Below, one piece after another: positions 37,155-46,288 of a stretch of 64,000 nt of DNA. Where the stretch lies: NCBI RefSeq assembly GCF_017896165.1, contig NZ_JAFCNB010000002.1:593449-657448 (forward strand). The letters run 5' to 3'. How positions within the stretch are numbered: the first letter of the stretch is position 1; each line of letters begins with the position of its first letter. The stretch is from Microbispora oryzae (lineage in GTDB: Bacteria > Actinomycetota > Actinomycetes > Streptosporangiales > Streptosporangiaceae). The notes under the pieces are model-generated. The model worked only from the letters and a program-made list of their open reading frames with translations. It was not told the origin of the DNA and made no database searches. The position numbers were made by a program, and so were the translations under genes.

Positions 37155-37409
37155 ATGGACTGGCGCCACCGCGCTGCCTGCCGTGACGTGGACCCCGAGC
37201 TTTTCTTCCCGATCGGGAACACTGGTCCGGCGCTCATGCAGATCGAAGAGGCCAAGCAGGTCTGCCGCCGTTGCACGGTCTCCGAGTCGTGTCTCAGGTG
37301 GGCGCTCGAGTCCGGCCAGGACGCCGGGGTCTGGGGCGGCCTCAGCGAGGACGAGCGCCGCGCCCTGAAGCGCCGCACGGCCCGCGCCCGCGCCCGCGCC
37401 GCGGTCTGA
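37155..37409 (+). CDS. whiB1: WhiB-family iron-sulfur transcription factor (WhiB1/WblE type)
   Basis: From ATG 37155, after GAAGGAG, the protein has 84 residues and begins MDWRHRAACRDVDPELFFP, matching WhiB1/WblE. Four Cys (9, 37, 40, 46; VCRRC and SC) bind a [4Fe-4S] cluster. The G[VI]WGG turn is GVWGGLSEDERRALKRR, with the basic DNA-binding tail after it. Members of this group bind sigma factor region 4 and respond to nitric oxide. An in-frame GTG at 37104 lacks family support. Confidence 0.94.
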   Translation: MDWRHRAACRDVDPELFFPIGNTGPALMQIEEAKQVCRRCTVSESCLRWALESGQDAGVWGGLSEDERRALKRRTARARARAAV

Positions 37410-37430
37410 CCTCCTTCTCCTCCCCGATAT

Positions 37431-37461
37431 TCGGTGAATGCCCCTGTGCGGCATTCACCGA
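37431..37461. terminator. Bidirectional terminator between whiB1 and pdtaS
   Basis: TCGGTGAATGCC and GGCATTCACCGA are perfect 12-bp complements with a 7-nt loop between the convergent genes. Confidence 0.82.
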
Positions 37462-37525
37462 GGTGGACGAGAACGACGCACCCCCCGCGCCGGCACTCCC
37501 CGACGAATCCCCGGCGCCCGCCCGG

Positions 37526-39010
37526 TCAGGTGGCCTGGACGGGAATGCTGAGCCCGACCTCCGTACCTCCGCCCGGTCTGCGGGCGATGGTGAGCCGTCC
37601 GGAGAGCTCACCCACCACGAGGGTCCGGACGATCTGCAGCCCGAGGCTGCCGGTCGCCTCCAGGTCGAATCCCTCGGGCAGGCCCTTGCCGTCATCCGCG
37701 ACGACGACCTCCAGGCGGTCCGCGTCCCTGCTGACGACGACCTGCACGTTGCCGGACGAGTGCGAGAAGCCGTGCTCGACCGCGTTCTGCAACAGCTCGG
37801 TCAAGACCATCGCGATAGGTGTGGCGACCGCCGCGGGCAGCACGCCGAAGCTGCCGATCCGCTTGGGACTTATCTGCGCCACCGACACCTCGGCGGTCAT
37901 CGAGATCACCCGGTCGGCGATGTCGTCGAACTCGACCCACTCCTCCGGCATCTGAGCCAGGATCTCGTGCACGATCGCGATCGAGCCGACCCGCCGGACC
38001 GCCTCGTTCAGCGCCTCCTGCCCCTCCGGGTTGTTGAGCCTGCGGGCCTGTAGCCGGAGCAGCGCGGCGACTGTCTGCAGGTTGTTCTTCACCCGGTGGT
38101 GGATCTCGCGGATGGTGGCGTCCTTGGTCAGCAGTTCCCGCTCGCGCCTGCGCAGCTCGGTGACGTCCCTGACGAGCACCAGCGCGCCGATCCGCACCTC
38201 CGCCACGATGAGCGGGATCGCCCGCAGTTGCACGACCGTGCCGCGGCGCTCCACCTCGGTCTCCCGCGGCGTCCTGCCGCTGGCCACCAGCATCAGGTCC
38301 TCGTTGATGGGCTCGTCCGAGTAGCACAGGTCGGCGGTCGTCGTGCCGAGATCCGCCCCGACGAGGTCGGCGTGCAGGCCGAGCCGCCGGTAGGCCGACA
38401 GGGCGTTCGGCGAGGCGTACGTGACCCGCCCGGACTTGTCCAGGCGCAGCAGGCCGTCGCCGACCCGGGGCGACCTGACCAGGATCGGCTCCTCCCCGGC
38501 GAAGGGGAACCGTCCCTCGGCGACCATCTGGGCGAGGTCGGACGCGCTCTGCAGGTAGGTCAGCTCCAGCCGCGAGGGCGTGCGCGCCGACGAGAGGTTG
38601 GTGGAGCGCTGGATGACACCGATGATCGCGCCGCCGACGCCGCGCCGCACCGGGATGGTCTCCTCCCGGACGGGCACCCCGCTCGACCAGTCCGGATCGC
38701 CCTCGCGGCAGATGCGGTGCTCGGTCCAGGCGATCTCGATCAACGGGCGCTCGCCGCGCTCCACGACCAGGCCCACGACGTCGTCGTGGTAGACGGTCGG
38801 GCCCGTGGTGGGCCGCATCTGCGCGACGGCGAGCCAGCCCTTCCCGCCCTGCGCGGGGACCCAGAGGATGAGGTCGGCGAACGACAGGTCGGCGAGAAGC
38901 TGCCAGTCGGACACCAGGGAGTGGACCCAGTCGAGGTCGGCGGGGTCGAGCGCGGTGTGGCGGGACACCAGGTCGCTGAGAGTCGGCACGAGTGCATGAT
39001 GCGACGACAT
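37526..39010 (-). CDS. pdtaS: Two-component sensor histidine kinase PdtaS
   Basis: From ATG 39010 the protein has 494 residues and is cytosolic. The order is a GAF-like N-terminal domain (WQLLADLSFADLILWVP), a PAS domain (about 200-300), a HisKA_2 domain with the phospho-acceptor in REIHHRVKNNLQTVAALLRL, and a HATPase domain with N-box ELLQNAVEHGF and G-boxes DDGKGLPEGF and GSLGLQIV. It matches mycobacterial PdtaS, which signals to the RNA-binding antiterminator PdtaR. No pdtaR is in the window. Upstream in-frame codons up to 39064 would overlap the divergent bioF start and are not favoured. Confidence 0.92.
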   Translation of the reverse strand: MSSHHALVPTLSDLVSRHTALDPADLDWVHSLVSDWQLLADLSFADLILWVPAQGGKGWLAVAQMRPTTGPTVYHDDVVGLVVERGERPLIEIAWTEHRICREGDPDWSSGVPVREETIPVRRGVGGAIIGVIQRSTNLSSARTPSRLELTYLQSASDLAQMVAEGRFPFAGEEPILVRSPRVGDGLLRLDKSGRVTYASPNALSAYRRLGLHADLVGADLGTTTADLCYSDEPINEDLMLVASGRTPRETEVERRGTVVQLRAIPLIVAEVRIGALVLVRDVTELRRRERELLTKDATIREIHHRVKNNLQTVAALLRLQARRLNNPEGQEALNEAVRRVGSIAIVHEILAQMPEEWVEFDDIADRVISMTAEVSVAQISPKRIGSFGVLPAAVATPIAMVLTELLQNAVEHGFSHSSGNVQVVVSRDADRLEVVVADDGKGLPEGFDLEATGSLGLQIVRTLVVGELSGRLTIARRPGGGTEVGLSIPVQAT

Positions 39011-39057
39011 CCCGTCCTGAGGCGAATCGACCATCACGAACTGGCAGGATGCACTCC

Positions 39058-39510
39058 ATGACACGGCCGATCACCAGACTGCGCCGGGCCGCCGCCGAGC
39101 GCGAGGCGGCCGGTCTGCGGCGCGCGTTGTGCCCGCGCGCCCCCGGCCACGACGGTCTGCTCGACCTCGCCTCCAACGACTACCTGGGCCTTTCCAGGGA
39201 CGAACGGCTGGTCGAGGCGGCCGTCCGCACGAGGGCCGCGGAGGTGGCCGCGATCATCCGCGAGCTGGGCCTGACGGGAGTCCCGGCGGCCGCGGTGGTG
39301 CCGGTCGTGCTGGGGCCCGCGCGCGCGGCGGTGGAGGCCGCCGCGCCCTGCGCGGACCTGGGAGTGCGCGTCGGGTGCTTCCGCCCGCCGTCGGTCCCGG
39401 ACGGCCGGTCGTGCCTGAGGTTGACCGCGCGGGCGGATCTGCGGTCCGATGATCTCGCGGCGGTCAGGAACGCTCTCACCGCCGTGGCCAAGGCGAAGGT
39501 GGACAGGTGA
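39058..39510 (+). pseudogene. bioF: bioF remnant with internal deletion
   Basis: The 150-codon open frame joins the N-terminus of 8-amino-7-oxononanoate synthase (RAAAEREAAGLRRALCPRAP, DLASNDYLGLSRDERLVEAA) directly to its C-terminus (IRELGLTGVPAAAVVPVVLG, CFRPPSVPDGRSCLRLTARA). Normal BioF has about 380-390 residues. The missing middle, about 230 residues, contains the pyridoxal-phosphate Lys and most of the active site. The junction, near residue 57-62, keeps the frame. The product cannot be an AONS enzyme. Its stop overlaps the GntR start. Confidence 0.85.
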
Positions 39511-40235
39511 CGGAGCATAGTGAGAGCCCGCCGCGGGTGCCCAAGTACTACGACGTTAAGCGGAACCTGCTGGAGCTCACCAAGAGCCTTCCGCCCGGCA
39601 GCGCGCTCCCTCCCGAACGGACCCTGGCGGTGCGGTTCGAGACCTCGCGGACGACCGTCCGGCAGGCCCTTTCCGAGCTCGTCGTCGAGGGACGGCTGCT
39701 GCGCATCCAGGGCAAGGGCACGTTCGTGGCCCAGCCCAAGGTCGCCCAGGTGCTCCAGCTCACCTCGTACACGGGTGATCTGCGGACGGTGGGCCTCGAA
39801 CCCGACACCAAGATCCTCGACCTCAGCTACGTCACGGCCGACGAGGCCCTCGCCCGGCGGCTGGCGATCAGCCCCGGCAGCCGGGTCCTGCGGATCCACC
39901 GGCTGCGGCTGGCGAACGGCGAGCCGATGTCGATCGACACCACCCACCTGTCCGCCCGGAGGTTCCCCCGCCTCCGGCGGGAGCTCGAGGTGAACGCGTC
40001 GCTCTACGAGACGCTGCACAACGCCTACGACGTGCGGCTCACCGACGCCGAGGAGGTCATCGAGACCGTCCTGGCCACGCCGTACGACGCCCAGGTGCTC
40101 GGCGTCGACGTCGGGCTGCCGATGCTGCTGCTGACCCGGCACGCGTTCGACGCGGACGGCAACCCGGTCGAGTACGCCCAGTCGCTCTACCGGGGCGACC
40201 GGTACAAGTTCGTCACCCGCCTGCGCCGGCCCTGA
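39507..40235 (+). CDS. GntR/HutC-family regulator resembling DasR
   Basis: The 242-residue protein has a GntR winged helix ([20 protein letters not shown] then [20 protein letters not shown]) and a C-terminal UTRA domain ([20 protein letters not shown], then [13 protein letters not shown]). The start [20 protein letters not shown] and many blocks match streptomycete DasR, which senses glucosamine-6-phosphate and controls chitin/GlcNAc use. It is embedded between bioF and bioD remnants, so a role in biotin control is also possible. No dre-like operator was found nearby. Confidence 0.87.
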   Translation: MTEHSESPPRVPKYYDVKRNLLELTKSLPPGSALPPERTLAVRFETSRTTVRQALSELVVEGRLLRIQGKGTFVAQPKVAQVLQLTSYTGDLRTVGLEPDTKILDLSYVTADEALARRLAISPGSRVLRIHRLRLANGEPMSIDTTHLSARRFPRLRRELEVNASLYETLHNAYDVRLTDAEEVIETVLATPYDAQVLGVDVGLPMLLLTRHAFDADGNPVEYAQSLYRGDRYKFVTRLRRP

Positions 40236-40308
40236 CCGGGGCCGGCCGGGCGGCTTTCTCCCCGTGTCGTCACGCCGGGCCCGCCGGCGCGGCTCTACGC
40301 TGCGGGGG

Positions 40309-41031
40309 GTGAGCATTCTGGTTGTCACGGGCACCGACACCGGCGTCGGCAAGACGGTCGTCACCGCGGCCCTGGCCGCCCTGGCCCGGGAGCGGGGGGC
40401 GGCCGTCGCCGTCGTGAAACCCGCGCAGACGGGGGCGGCCGAGGGCGAGCCGGGAGACCTCGACGAGGTGATCCGGCTGTCCGGGGTGACCACGACGTTC
40501 GAACTGGCCCGCTATCCCGACCCGCTCTCCCCCGCCGCCGCGGCCCGGGTGAGCGGTCTGCCTCCCCTCTCGACGGAGGCGTTGGCGGCGCGCGTCGAGG
40601 AGCTGGCCGAGTCGCACCGGCTGGTCCTCGTCGAGGGCGCCGGCGGCTTGCTGGTCCGGTACGACGAGGAGGGCGCCACAATCGCCGGCCTCGCCCGGCG
40701 GCTGCGCGCGCCGGTGCTGGTGGTGGTCCGGGCGGGGCTGGGCACGCTGAACCACACGGCCCTGACGCTGGAGGCGATGGCCGGGCGCGGCGTCGATCTC
40801 GCGGGCGTCGTGATCGGCTCCTGGCCGGCCGATCCGGGCGTGGCCGAGTGTTCCAACGTCGCCGACCTGGAGACCCTGGCCGCCCGGCCGCTGTCCGGAG
40901 CCCTCCCCGAGGGCGCGGGCGGCCTCGATCGGGCGGCGTTCGCGCGGGCGGCGCGGATCGGGCTCGCCCCCGCCTTCGGCGGAGTGTTCGACCCGGCGGC
41001 GTTCCGCGCCGCCCTCAGGCTTCCGCTGTGA
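40309..41031 (+). CDS. bioD: Dethiobiotin synthetase
   Basis: The 240-residue ATP-dependent enzyme closes the ureido ring of dethiobiotin from diaminopelargonate and CO2. The P-loop [20 protein letters not shown] is at the N-terminus, VVKPAQTG follows, and [17 protein letters not shown] is the second motif. The start chosen is GTG 40309 because the P-loop follows directly, as in the family. The gene looks intact, in contrast to bioF and bioB on either side. Confidence 0.93.
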   Translation: MSILVVTGTDTGVGKTVVTAALAALARERGAAVAVVKPAQTGAAEGEPGDLDEVIRLSGVTTTFELARYPDPLSPAAAARVSGLPPLSTEALAARVEELAESHRLVLVEGAGGLLVRYDEEGATIAGLARRLRAPVLVVVRAGLGTLNHTALTLEAMAGRGVDLAGVVIGSWPADPGVAECSNVADLETLAARPLSGALPEGAGGLDRAAFARAARIGLAPAFGGVFDPAAFRAALRLPL

Positions 41032-41071
41032 CCCGGCGGCCCCTCTGTCGCGACCGAGACCAGGAGCGCAT

Positions 41072-41709
41072 GTGAACACCGACGTTCTCGACATCGCCCG
41101 CGCCCAGGTGCTCGGCGAGGGCCGGGGGCTCGACGCCGCCCGGGCGCTCGAGTGCCTGCGGCTGCCGGACGACCGCGTGCCCGACCTGCTGGCCCTGGCC
41201 CACGAGGTCCGCATGAAGTGGTGCGGCCCGAGGTCGAGGTCGAGGGCATCGTCTCGCTCAAGACCGGCGGCTGCCCGGAGGACTGCCATTTCTGCTCCCA
41301 GTCCGGGCAGTTCTCCTCCCCCGTGCGCGCGGCCTGGCTCGACATCCCTTCGCTGGTCAGGGCCGCGGTCGAGACGGCGGCGACCGGGGCGAGCGAGTTC
41401 TGCGTCGTGGCCGCCGTCCGGGGGCCGGACCGGCGGCTCATGGACCAGGTACGCGAGGGCGTCCGGGCGATCCGGGAGGCCGTCGACATCAACGTGGCCT
41501 GCTCGCTCGGCATGCTGACCCGTGAGCAGGCCGGCGAGCTGGCGCCCGACGAGGTGCCGCTCAACTTCCTCAATCCCCGCCCGGGCACGCCGCTGGCCGG
41601 CCGGAGGCCGGTCGAGGGCGCCGAGGCGCTGAAGACCATCGCGACCATCGCCGACCTCAAGATGCCGATCAAGGCCCTCTCCGCGACGCTCTGCGCCGAT
41701 CGTTCATGA
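41072..41709 (+). pseudogene. bioB: Broken biotin synthase gene
   Basis: The start (GTG 41072, CAGGAG upstream) encodes a BioB N-terminus with [13 protein letters not shown] and [14 protein letters not shown]. Near 41230 the frame is lost: a G appears deleted in CCCGAGGTC. The next frame continues [20 protein letters not shown] with the radical-SAM Cys cluster CPEDCHFC. It then jumps from QAGELA to [19 protein letters not shown] (deletion of about 60 codons near 41543) and from EALKTIA to [15 protein letters not shown] (second deletion near 41640-41655). Intact BioB has at least 320 residues; this is 638 bp in total. It cannot encode a working enzyme. Confidence 0.88.
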
Positions 41710-41781
41710 AAGGGACCATCTGTGGCAGGGTGCCCATAGACGAGCGGAAGGCCGTACACGGTCGGGAAAGGCGCGATACGG

Positions 41782-42306
41782 ATGAACGACGATAAGCCGG
41801 GCGGGCCGGTGCTGGCCGTCATGGGAGTGACCGGCTCGGGAAAGAGCACGGTGGGCGTGGCCCTCGCCCGGCGCCTCGGAGTCCCCTTCGCCGACGCCGA
41901 CGACTTCCACAGCGCGGCCAACATCGCCAAGATGAGCGCGGGCGTCCCCCTGGACGACGAGGACCGCGTTCCGTGGCTGCGGGCGATCGGCGCCTGGCTC
42001 GCCGCGCACTCCGCGGGCGGCGGTGTCGCCACCTGCTCGGCGCTGCGGCGCCGTTACCGCGACGTCCTGCGCGAGGCCGCGCCCGGTGTGACCTTCGTCC
42101 ACCTCGCCGGCGACCCGGCGCTCGTACGACCCCGGGTGGCCGGGCGGGCGGGACATTTCATGCCGGTGTCGCTGGTCGACTCCCAGTTCGAGACGCTCGA
42201 ACCCCTCCAGCCCGACGAGCGGGGCATCGTGCTCGATCTCGGCCGGCCCGTCGAACGGCTCGTGGACGACTATCTCGCGGCGGCCGACCGGCTCCGGGCC
42301 TCGTGA
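41782..42306 (+). CDS. gntK: Gluconokinase
   Basis: The 174-residue protein has the shikimate-kinase-like fold with P-loop MGVTGSGKSTVGVALARRLG, then FADADDFHSAANIAKMSAGV and LDDEDRVPWLRAIGAWL, the signature of GntK. It phosphorylates gluconate to 6-phosphogluconate. No gluconate permease or regulator is adjacent. Confidence 0.93.
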   Translation: MNDDKPGGPVLAVMGVTGSGKSTVGVALARRLGVPFADADDFHSAANIAKMSAGVPLDDEDRVPWLRAIGAWLAAHSAGGGVATCSALRRRYRDVLREAAPGVTFVHLAGDPALVRPRVAGRAGHFMPVSLVDSQFETLEPLQPDERGIVLDLGRPVERLVDDYLAAADRLRAS

Positions 42307-42435
42307 CCGCGGACCTCGGAGACCACGAGCCTCCGTGACACGCCGTACGGAGAGTGTTACCGGACGGGTTTCTGGGCAGGACAGGCGGACCGACAGCTTC
42401 TGTCCGCACAAGTGACTGACTGGTAGGTTCACGGC

Positions 42436-44085
42436 ATGGAGTCCCCCAAGCACGCCGGCGATGTCGCGGTCGCCGTTTCCCAGGCCTATGGCGTCGACAC
42501 GATGTTCACGCTTTCCGGCGGGCATGTCTTCCCGCTGTACGACGGGGCCGTCCATCAGGACATGCGCATTCTCGACGTGCGTCACGAGCAGAGCGCCGTC
42601 TTCGCCGCCGAGGCGACCGCCCGGCTGACCCGCAGGCCGGGCTTGGCCGTGCTGACCGCGGGCCCTGGCGTCACCAACGGCGTGTCCGGGGTCGCGACCG
42701 CCCACTTCAACGGATCACCGGTCGTCGTGCTCGGCGGCCGCGCACCGCGCTCTCGCTGGGGCTCCGGCGCGCTGCAGGAGATCGATCACCCGCCTCTGCT
42801 CGCACCGGTGACCAAGCTGGCGTTCACCGGCTCGGGCGCGGACGCGATCGGGCAGGACGTCGAGATGGCCTTCCGCACGGCCCTCGCCCCTCACCGCGGC
42901 CCGGTCTTCCTCGACGTGTACATGGACGACCTGTTCGCCCCCTCGACCGGCGAGTACGACGCCCAGACCCTCACCCCCTCCCCGCTCGAACCCGACCCCG
43001 ACGCGCTCGCCGAGATCGCCCGTCTGCTCGCCGAGGCCGAGCGGCCGGTGCTGGTCTACGGCTCCGACGTGTGGATGGACCGGGCCGAGGAGGCCGCCCG
43101 CGACTTCGCCGAGGAGTGGCGGCTGCCGGTGATCCCGAACGGCCAGGGCCGGGGCATCCTGCCCGCCGGGCACGACCTGCTGGTGTCGAGGGCCCGGGGA
43201 CAGGCCTTCAGCCAGGCCGACCTCGTCGTCGTGGTCGGCACGCCGCTCGACTTCCGCCTCGCGTACGGGTGGTTCGGCGGGCGGGACGGCGCCCCGCTCG
43301 CCCGGGTGGTCCACATCGTGGACGCGCCGTCCCAGCTCGCCACCCACACCGGCCTGGCCGGTTCGGCCGCCGGAGACCTGTCGCTCGTCTTCTGGGGCCT
43401 CAGCGCCGCCTGCGCCACGGCCGGAGTCAACCCCGCCTCGTGGGCCCCCTGGGCGTCCGGGCTCGCGGAGGCAGCGGCGGCCGCCATCGCCGACGACACC
43501 CCGCTGCTGGAGTCCGACGCCGACCCGATCCACCCCATGCGGATCTACGGCGAGCTGGGCCGGGTCCTCGCCGACGACGCGGTCGTCATCGGAGACGGCG
43601 GCGACTTCGTGTCCTACGCCGGCAAGTACGTCGAGCCGCGCCGCCCCGGCCACTGGCTCGACCCCGGTCCGTACGGCTGCCTCGGCACCGGCCTCGGCTA
43701 CGCCATCGCCGCCCGCCTCGCCCGGCCGTCCTCGCAGATCGTGCTGCTGCTCGGCGACGGCGCCGCCGGATTCTCACTGATGGACGTCGACACGCTGGTG
43801 CGCCACCGCCTGCCGGTCGTCATGATCTGCGGCAACAACGGCATGTGGGGGCTGGAGAAGCACCCGATGCAGATGCTCTACGGCTACGACGTGGCCGCCG
43901 AGCTGCAGCCGCAGTGCCGCTACGACCAGGTGGTCACCGCCCTCGGCGGCGGCGGGGAGCTCGTCACCTCACCTGAGGAGATCGGCCCGGCGCTGCGGCG
44001 CGCCTTCGACTCCGGCGTGCCCTACATGGTGAACGTCGCGACCGACCCGCGGATCGCCTACCCGCGCAACACGACGGGCGTGTGA
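42436..44085 (+). CDS. Thiamine-diphosphate enzyme of the acetolactate synthase family
   Basis: The 549-residue protein starts at ATG 42436 and has three TPP-enzyme domains. The N-terminal Glu lies in VRHEQSAVFAAEATARL, with the acetolactate synthase-like ATAHFNGSPVVVLGGRAPR nearby. The C-terminal TPP motif is LLGDGAAGFSLMDVDTL ending with ICGNNGMWGLEK. It resembles IlvG/IlvX-type proteins in mycobacteria that are not the main biosynthetic IlvB. The true substrate is uncertain, and no small subunit is adjacent. Confidence 0.85.
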   Translation: MESPKHAGDVAVAVSQAYGVDTMFTLSGGHVFPLYDGAVHQDMRILDVRHEQSAVFAAEATARLTRRPGLAVLTAGPGVTNGVSGVATAHFNGSPVVVLGGRAPRSRWGSGALQEIDHPPLLAPVTKLAFTGSGADAIGQDVEMAFRTALAPHRGPVFLDVYMDDLFAPSTGEYDAQTLTPSPLEPDPDALAEIARLLAEAERPVLVYGSDVWMDRAEEAARDFAEEWRLPVIPNGQGRGILPAGHDLLVSRARGQAFSQADLVVVVGTPLDFRLAYGWFGGRDGAPLARVVHIVDAPSQLATHTGLAGSAAGDLSLVFWGLSAACATAGVNPASWAPWASGLAEAAAAAIADDTPLLESDADPIHPMRIYGELGRVLADDAVVIGDGGDFVSYAGKYVEPRRPGHWLDPGPYGCLGTGLGYAIAARLARPSSQIVLLLGDGAAGFSLMDVDTLVRHRLPVVMICGNNGMWGLEKHPMQMLYGYDVAAELQPQCRYDQVVTALGGGGELVTSPEEIGPALRRAFDSGVPYMVNVATDPRIAYPRNTTGV

Positions 44086-44091
44086 TCGCCC

Positions 44092-44125
44092 GGTTCCGGC
44101 CCGGGACGCGACCCGGGCCGGAACC
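44092..44125. terminator. Bidirectional terminator
   Basis: GGTTCCGGCCCGGG and CCCGGGCCGGAACC are perfect 14-bp complements around a 6-nt loop, between two convergent genes. Confidence 0.9.
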
Positions 44126-44131
44126 CCGCCG

Positions 44132-45841
44132 TCAGGGCGTCGGGCTGCCGGACGGGCGGGGGCTCGCCCCGGTCGCCGACGGCGAGGGCGACGAGCACAG
44201 CTTGCGGGGCACGGTGAGCTTCACGACGGAGCCCTCGGGACGGGACGTCCCGGCGGCGGGATTCTGGGCGCTGACGGGCCCGTAGCACTGGCCCACGTCA
44301 CCGGCGCGGACCACCGCGCCCTTGAGCCCCACCTTCGCCAGCCGGGCCAGCGCCGTGCTCTCCGGGACGCCCGTCACCGCGGGCACCTTGACCTGCGCCG
44401 CGCTCGGGCTCGGCGACGGTGAGGGAGACGGCGCCACGGAGGGCGACGGCGAGGGGCTCCGTGAGGGCCTGGGCGAGGGACGGCCCGGAACGTGGCCGAC
44501 GTGCGCCGGGGCGGAGGGGCTGGCCACGGGCGAGCGCCGCGGCGGCCGGGTCGACGGCACCTCGGCCGGGGAGGTGTTGTCCACATTGAGCGAAGGCGCG
44601 GGAGACGGCGCGGGCTCCCCCTGCCCGGCCGAGGCCAGGGCGTTGACGCCGACGACGGCGAGCCCGGCCGCGACGACGACTCCGGCGACCCCCGCGACGA
44701 TCGGGCCGCCCCGTTTTCTGCGCCCGGCCCGGCCCGCCCGGCGTCCGGACCGGGGGCCGGACGGCGCGCCTCCGGCGACCGTCGTGGCCGAAGTGGCCGG
44801 GGCGGCCGGCCCGTCGTTCCAGTCCTCCCTTGTCACCCGGTAGGTGCCGGTGACCATGTGCGCCTCGGTGCGGACGGGGTCGACCGTTCCGGGGCGCGCG
44901 AAGGCATCCTGGGGGTGCGCGCCCGGCGCGGGACCCGATCCCAGGTCGAGCGCGGCGGCCATCCCCGCCTGGCCGTAGCCGGGAGCGGCGCCGGTCTCCG
45001 CGGGCGCGCCGGGAAGCTGCACGGACTGCCGGGCCGCCTGGCTCATCGCCGCCGCCGACGGCCACCGCCGGGCCGGATCCTTCGACATGGCCCGCTCGAC
45101 GATCGCGCGGACCGCGGGCGGGACGTCCGGGGGCAGTGGCGGCGGCTCCTCGCGGATGTGCTTGAGGGCGATCGCCACGGGCGTGTCGCCGTCGAAGGGG
45201 CGGTGGCCGGCGAGGCACTCGTAGGCCACCACGCCCAGCGCGTAGATGTCGACGGCGGGCGTGACCGGCGCCCCCTCCGCCTGCTCCGGCGCGCAGTACG
45301 CCGCCGTGCCGAGCACCATGCCCGCGTCGGTGAGCCGGCTGTTGGCGTCGGCCCTGGCGATACCGAAGTCGGTGAGCACCAGCGTGCCGTCGGACCGGAC
45401 CAGGAGATTGCCCGGCTTGATGTCGCGGTGGACGATGCCCCGCTCGTGAACGGCCTGGAGCGCCGCGGCCGCCTGCGCGATGAGCTCCATCGCCGGCTCG
45501 GGGCGGATGCGGCCGAGCCGCGTCAGGAGGCGGTCGAGGGGCTCCCCGTCCACGAACCGCATCACCAGATAGGCGGTCGGGCCGTCGCCGGGCACATCGG
45601 TGACGCCGTAGTCGTAGACGTCGACGACACCCGGATGGTTGACCGTCGCCATCGCCCGCGCCTCGCCCTGGAACCGTACGGCGAAACCGGGGTCGTCGAG
45701 ACGGCCGGGGAGCAGCACCTTCACGGCGACGGTGCGCGCGAGCACCATGTCCTCGCCGCGCCACACCTCGCCCATACCCCCGGCACCGAGCCGGGCATCT
45801 AGACGGTAGCGCCCAGCCAGGGTCATACCACCCGCAACCAT
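44132..45841 (-). CDS. Transmembrane serine/threonine protein kinase with PASTA-like domain
   Basis: The 569-residue protein begins with a Hanks-type kinase domain: GAGGMGEVWRGEDMVL (P-loop), VAVKVLLPG (Lys), HRDIKPGNLLV (catalytic loop), LTDFGIARADANSRLT (DFG and activation loop). A basic patch and a membrane helix (PIVAGVAGVVVAAGLAVVGV, about 385-410) follow. The extracellular part has a Pro/Ser-rich linker with SPSPSPSVAPSPSPSPSPS and one PASTA-like domain (VKVPAVTGVPESTALARLAK). A Cys pair and a Pro/Ser tail end it. ATG 45826 is an alternative start. Confidence 0.9.
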   Translation of the reverse strand: MVAGGMTLAGRYRLDARLGAGGMGEVWRGEDMVLARTVAVKVLLPGRLDDPGFAVRFQGEARAMATVNHPGVVDVYDYGVTDVPGDGPTAYLVMRFVDGEPLDRLLTRLGRIRPEPAMELIAQAAAALQAVHERGIVHRDIKPGNLLVRSDGTLVLTDFGIARADANSRLTDAGMVLGTAAYCAPEQAEGAPVTPAVDIYALGVVAYECLAGHRPFDGDTPVAIALKHIREEPPPLPPDVPPAVRAIVERAMSKDPARRWPSAAAMSQAARQSVQLPGAPAETGAAPGYGQAGMAAALDLGSGPAPGAHPQDAFARPGTVDPVRTEAHMVTGTYRVTREDWNDGPAAPATSATTVAGGAPSGPRSGRRAGRAGRRKRGGPIVAGVAGVVVAAGLAVVGVNALASAGQGEPAPSPAPSLNVDNTSPAEVPSTRPPRRSPVASPSAPAHVGHVPGRPSPRPSRSPSPSPSVAPSPSPSPSPSAAQVKVPAVTGVPESTALARLAKVGLKGAVVRAGDVGQCYGPVSAQNPAAGTSRPEGSVVKLTVPRKLCSSPSPSATGASPRPSGSPTP

Positions 45842-45987
45842 TTGCGCCCCGTACCCCCTAAGTCACTACGACCCCCGAAGATGTCCAACAAAGCAGTTTT
45901 GTGTCGCCAGGACATAACGACAGGATCACGGAAGCCTGAAGGAAGGGAGCCCTCCGGGCACAGGGGGTCGGATGCCGAGCCTATCGT

Positions 45988-46170
45988 CTAACCGTCCGTG
46001 GTGCCGTGCGCCGGGCAGTAAGCGGACCAGCTCCGCGGCGTCACCTGGACGATCATCCGGCGCCGGCAGCTCGGACAGTAGCGCGGCGGCTCCATCGCCC
46101 GAGCGGCACGGCAGTCCGCATGATCACCGTCGTCGGCCGGGAGGCCGCAGTGATCGCAGTAGAGATCCAC
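45988..46170 (-). CDS. bsaP: Biotin synthase auxiliary protein-like (BsaP)
   Basis: The 60-residue Cys-rich protein begins VDLYCDHCGLPADDGDHADC and continues ARAMEPPRYCPSCRRRMIVQ, with VTPRSWSAYCPAHG at the end. This matches the small actinobacterial BsaP family needed for biotin synthase activity in mycobacteria. Six Cys (5, 8, 20, 32, 35, 52) can hold an iron-sulfur centre. GTG 46170 follows AGGGTGG. It remains open although the nearby bioB gene is broken. Confidence 0.8.
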   Translation of the reverse strand: MDLYCDHCGLPADDGDHADCRAARAMEPPRYCPSCRRRMIVQVTPRSWSAYCPAHGTTDG

Positions 46171-46288
46171 GGTCCACCACCCTAGCCGTCGGTCGTCTCG
46201 CCGTTCCGGGTTCCCGCGAAGCGCGGCACGCGGCCCCCTGGGGGGCGGCCCGGACGCCGTGGGAGCGCAGGCCAATAGGCTTGCGCAC

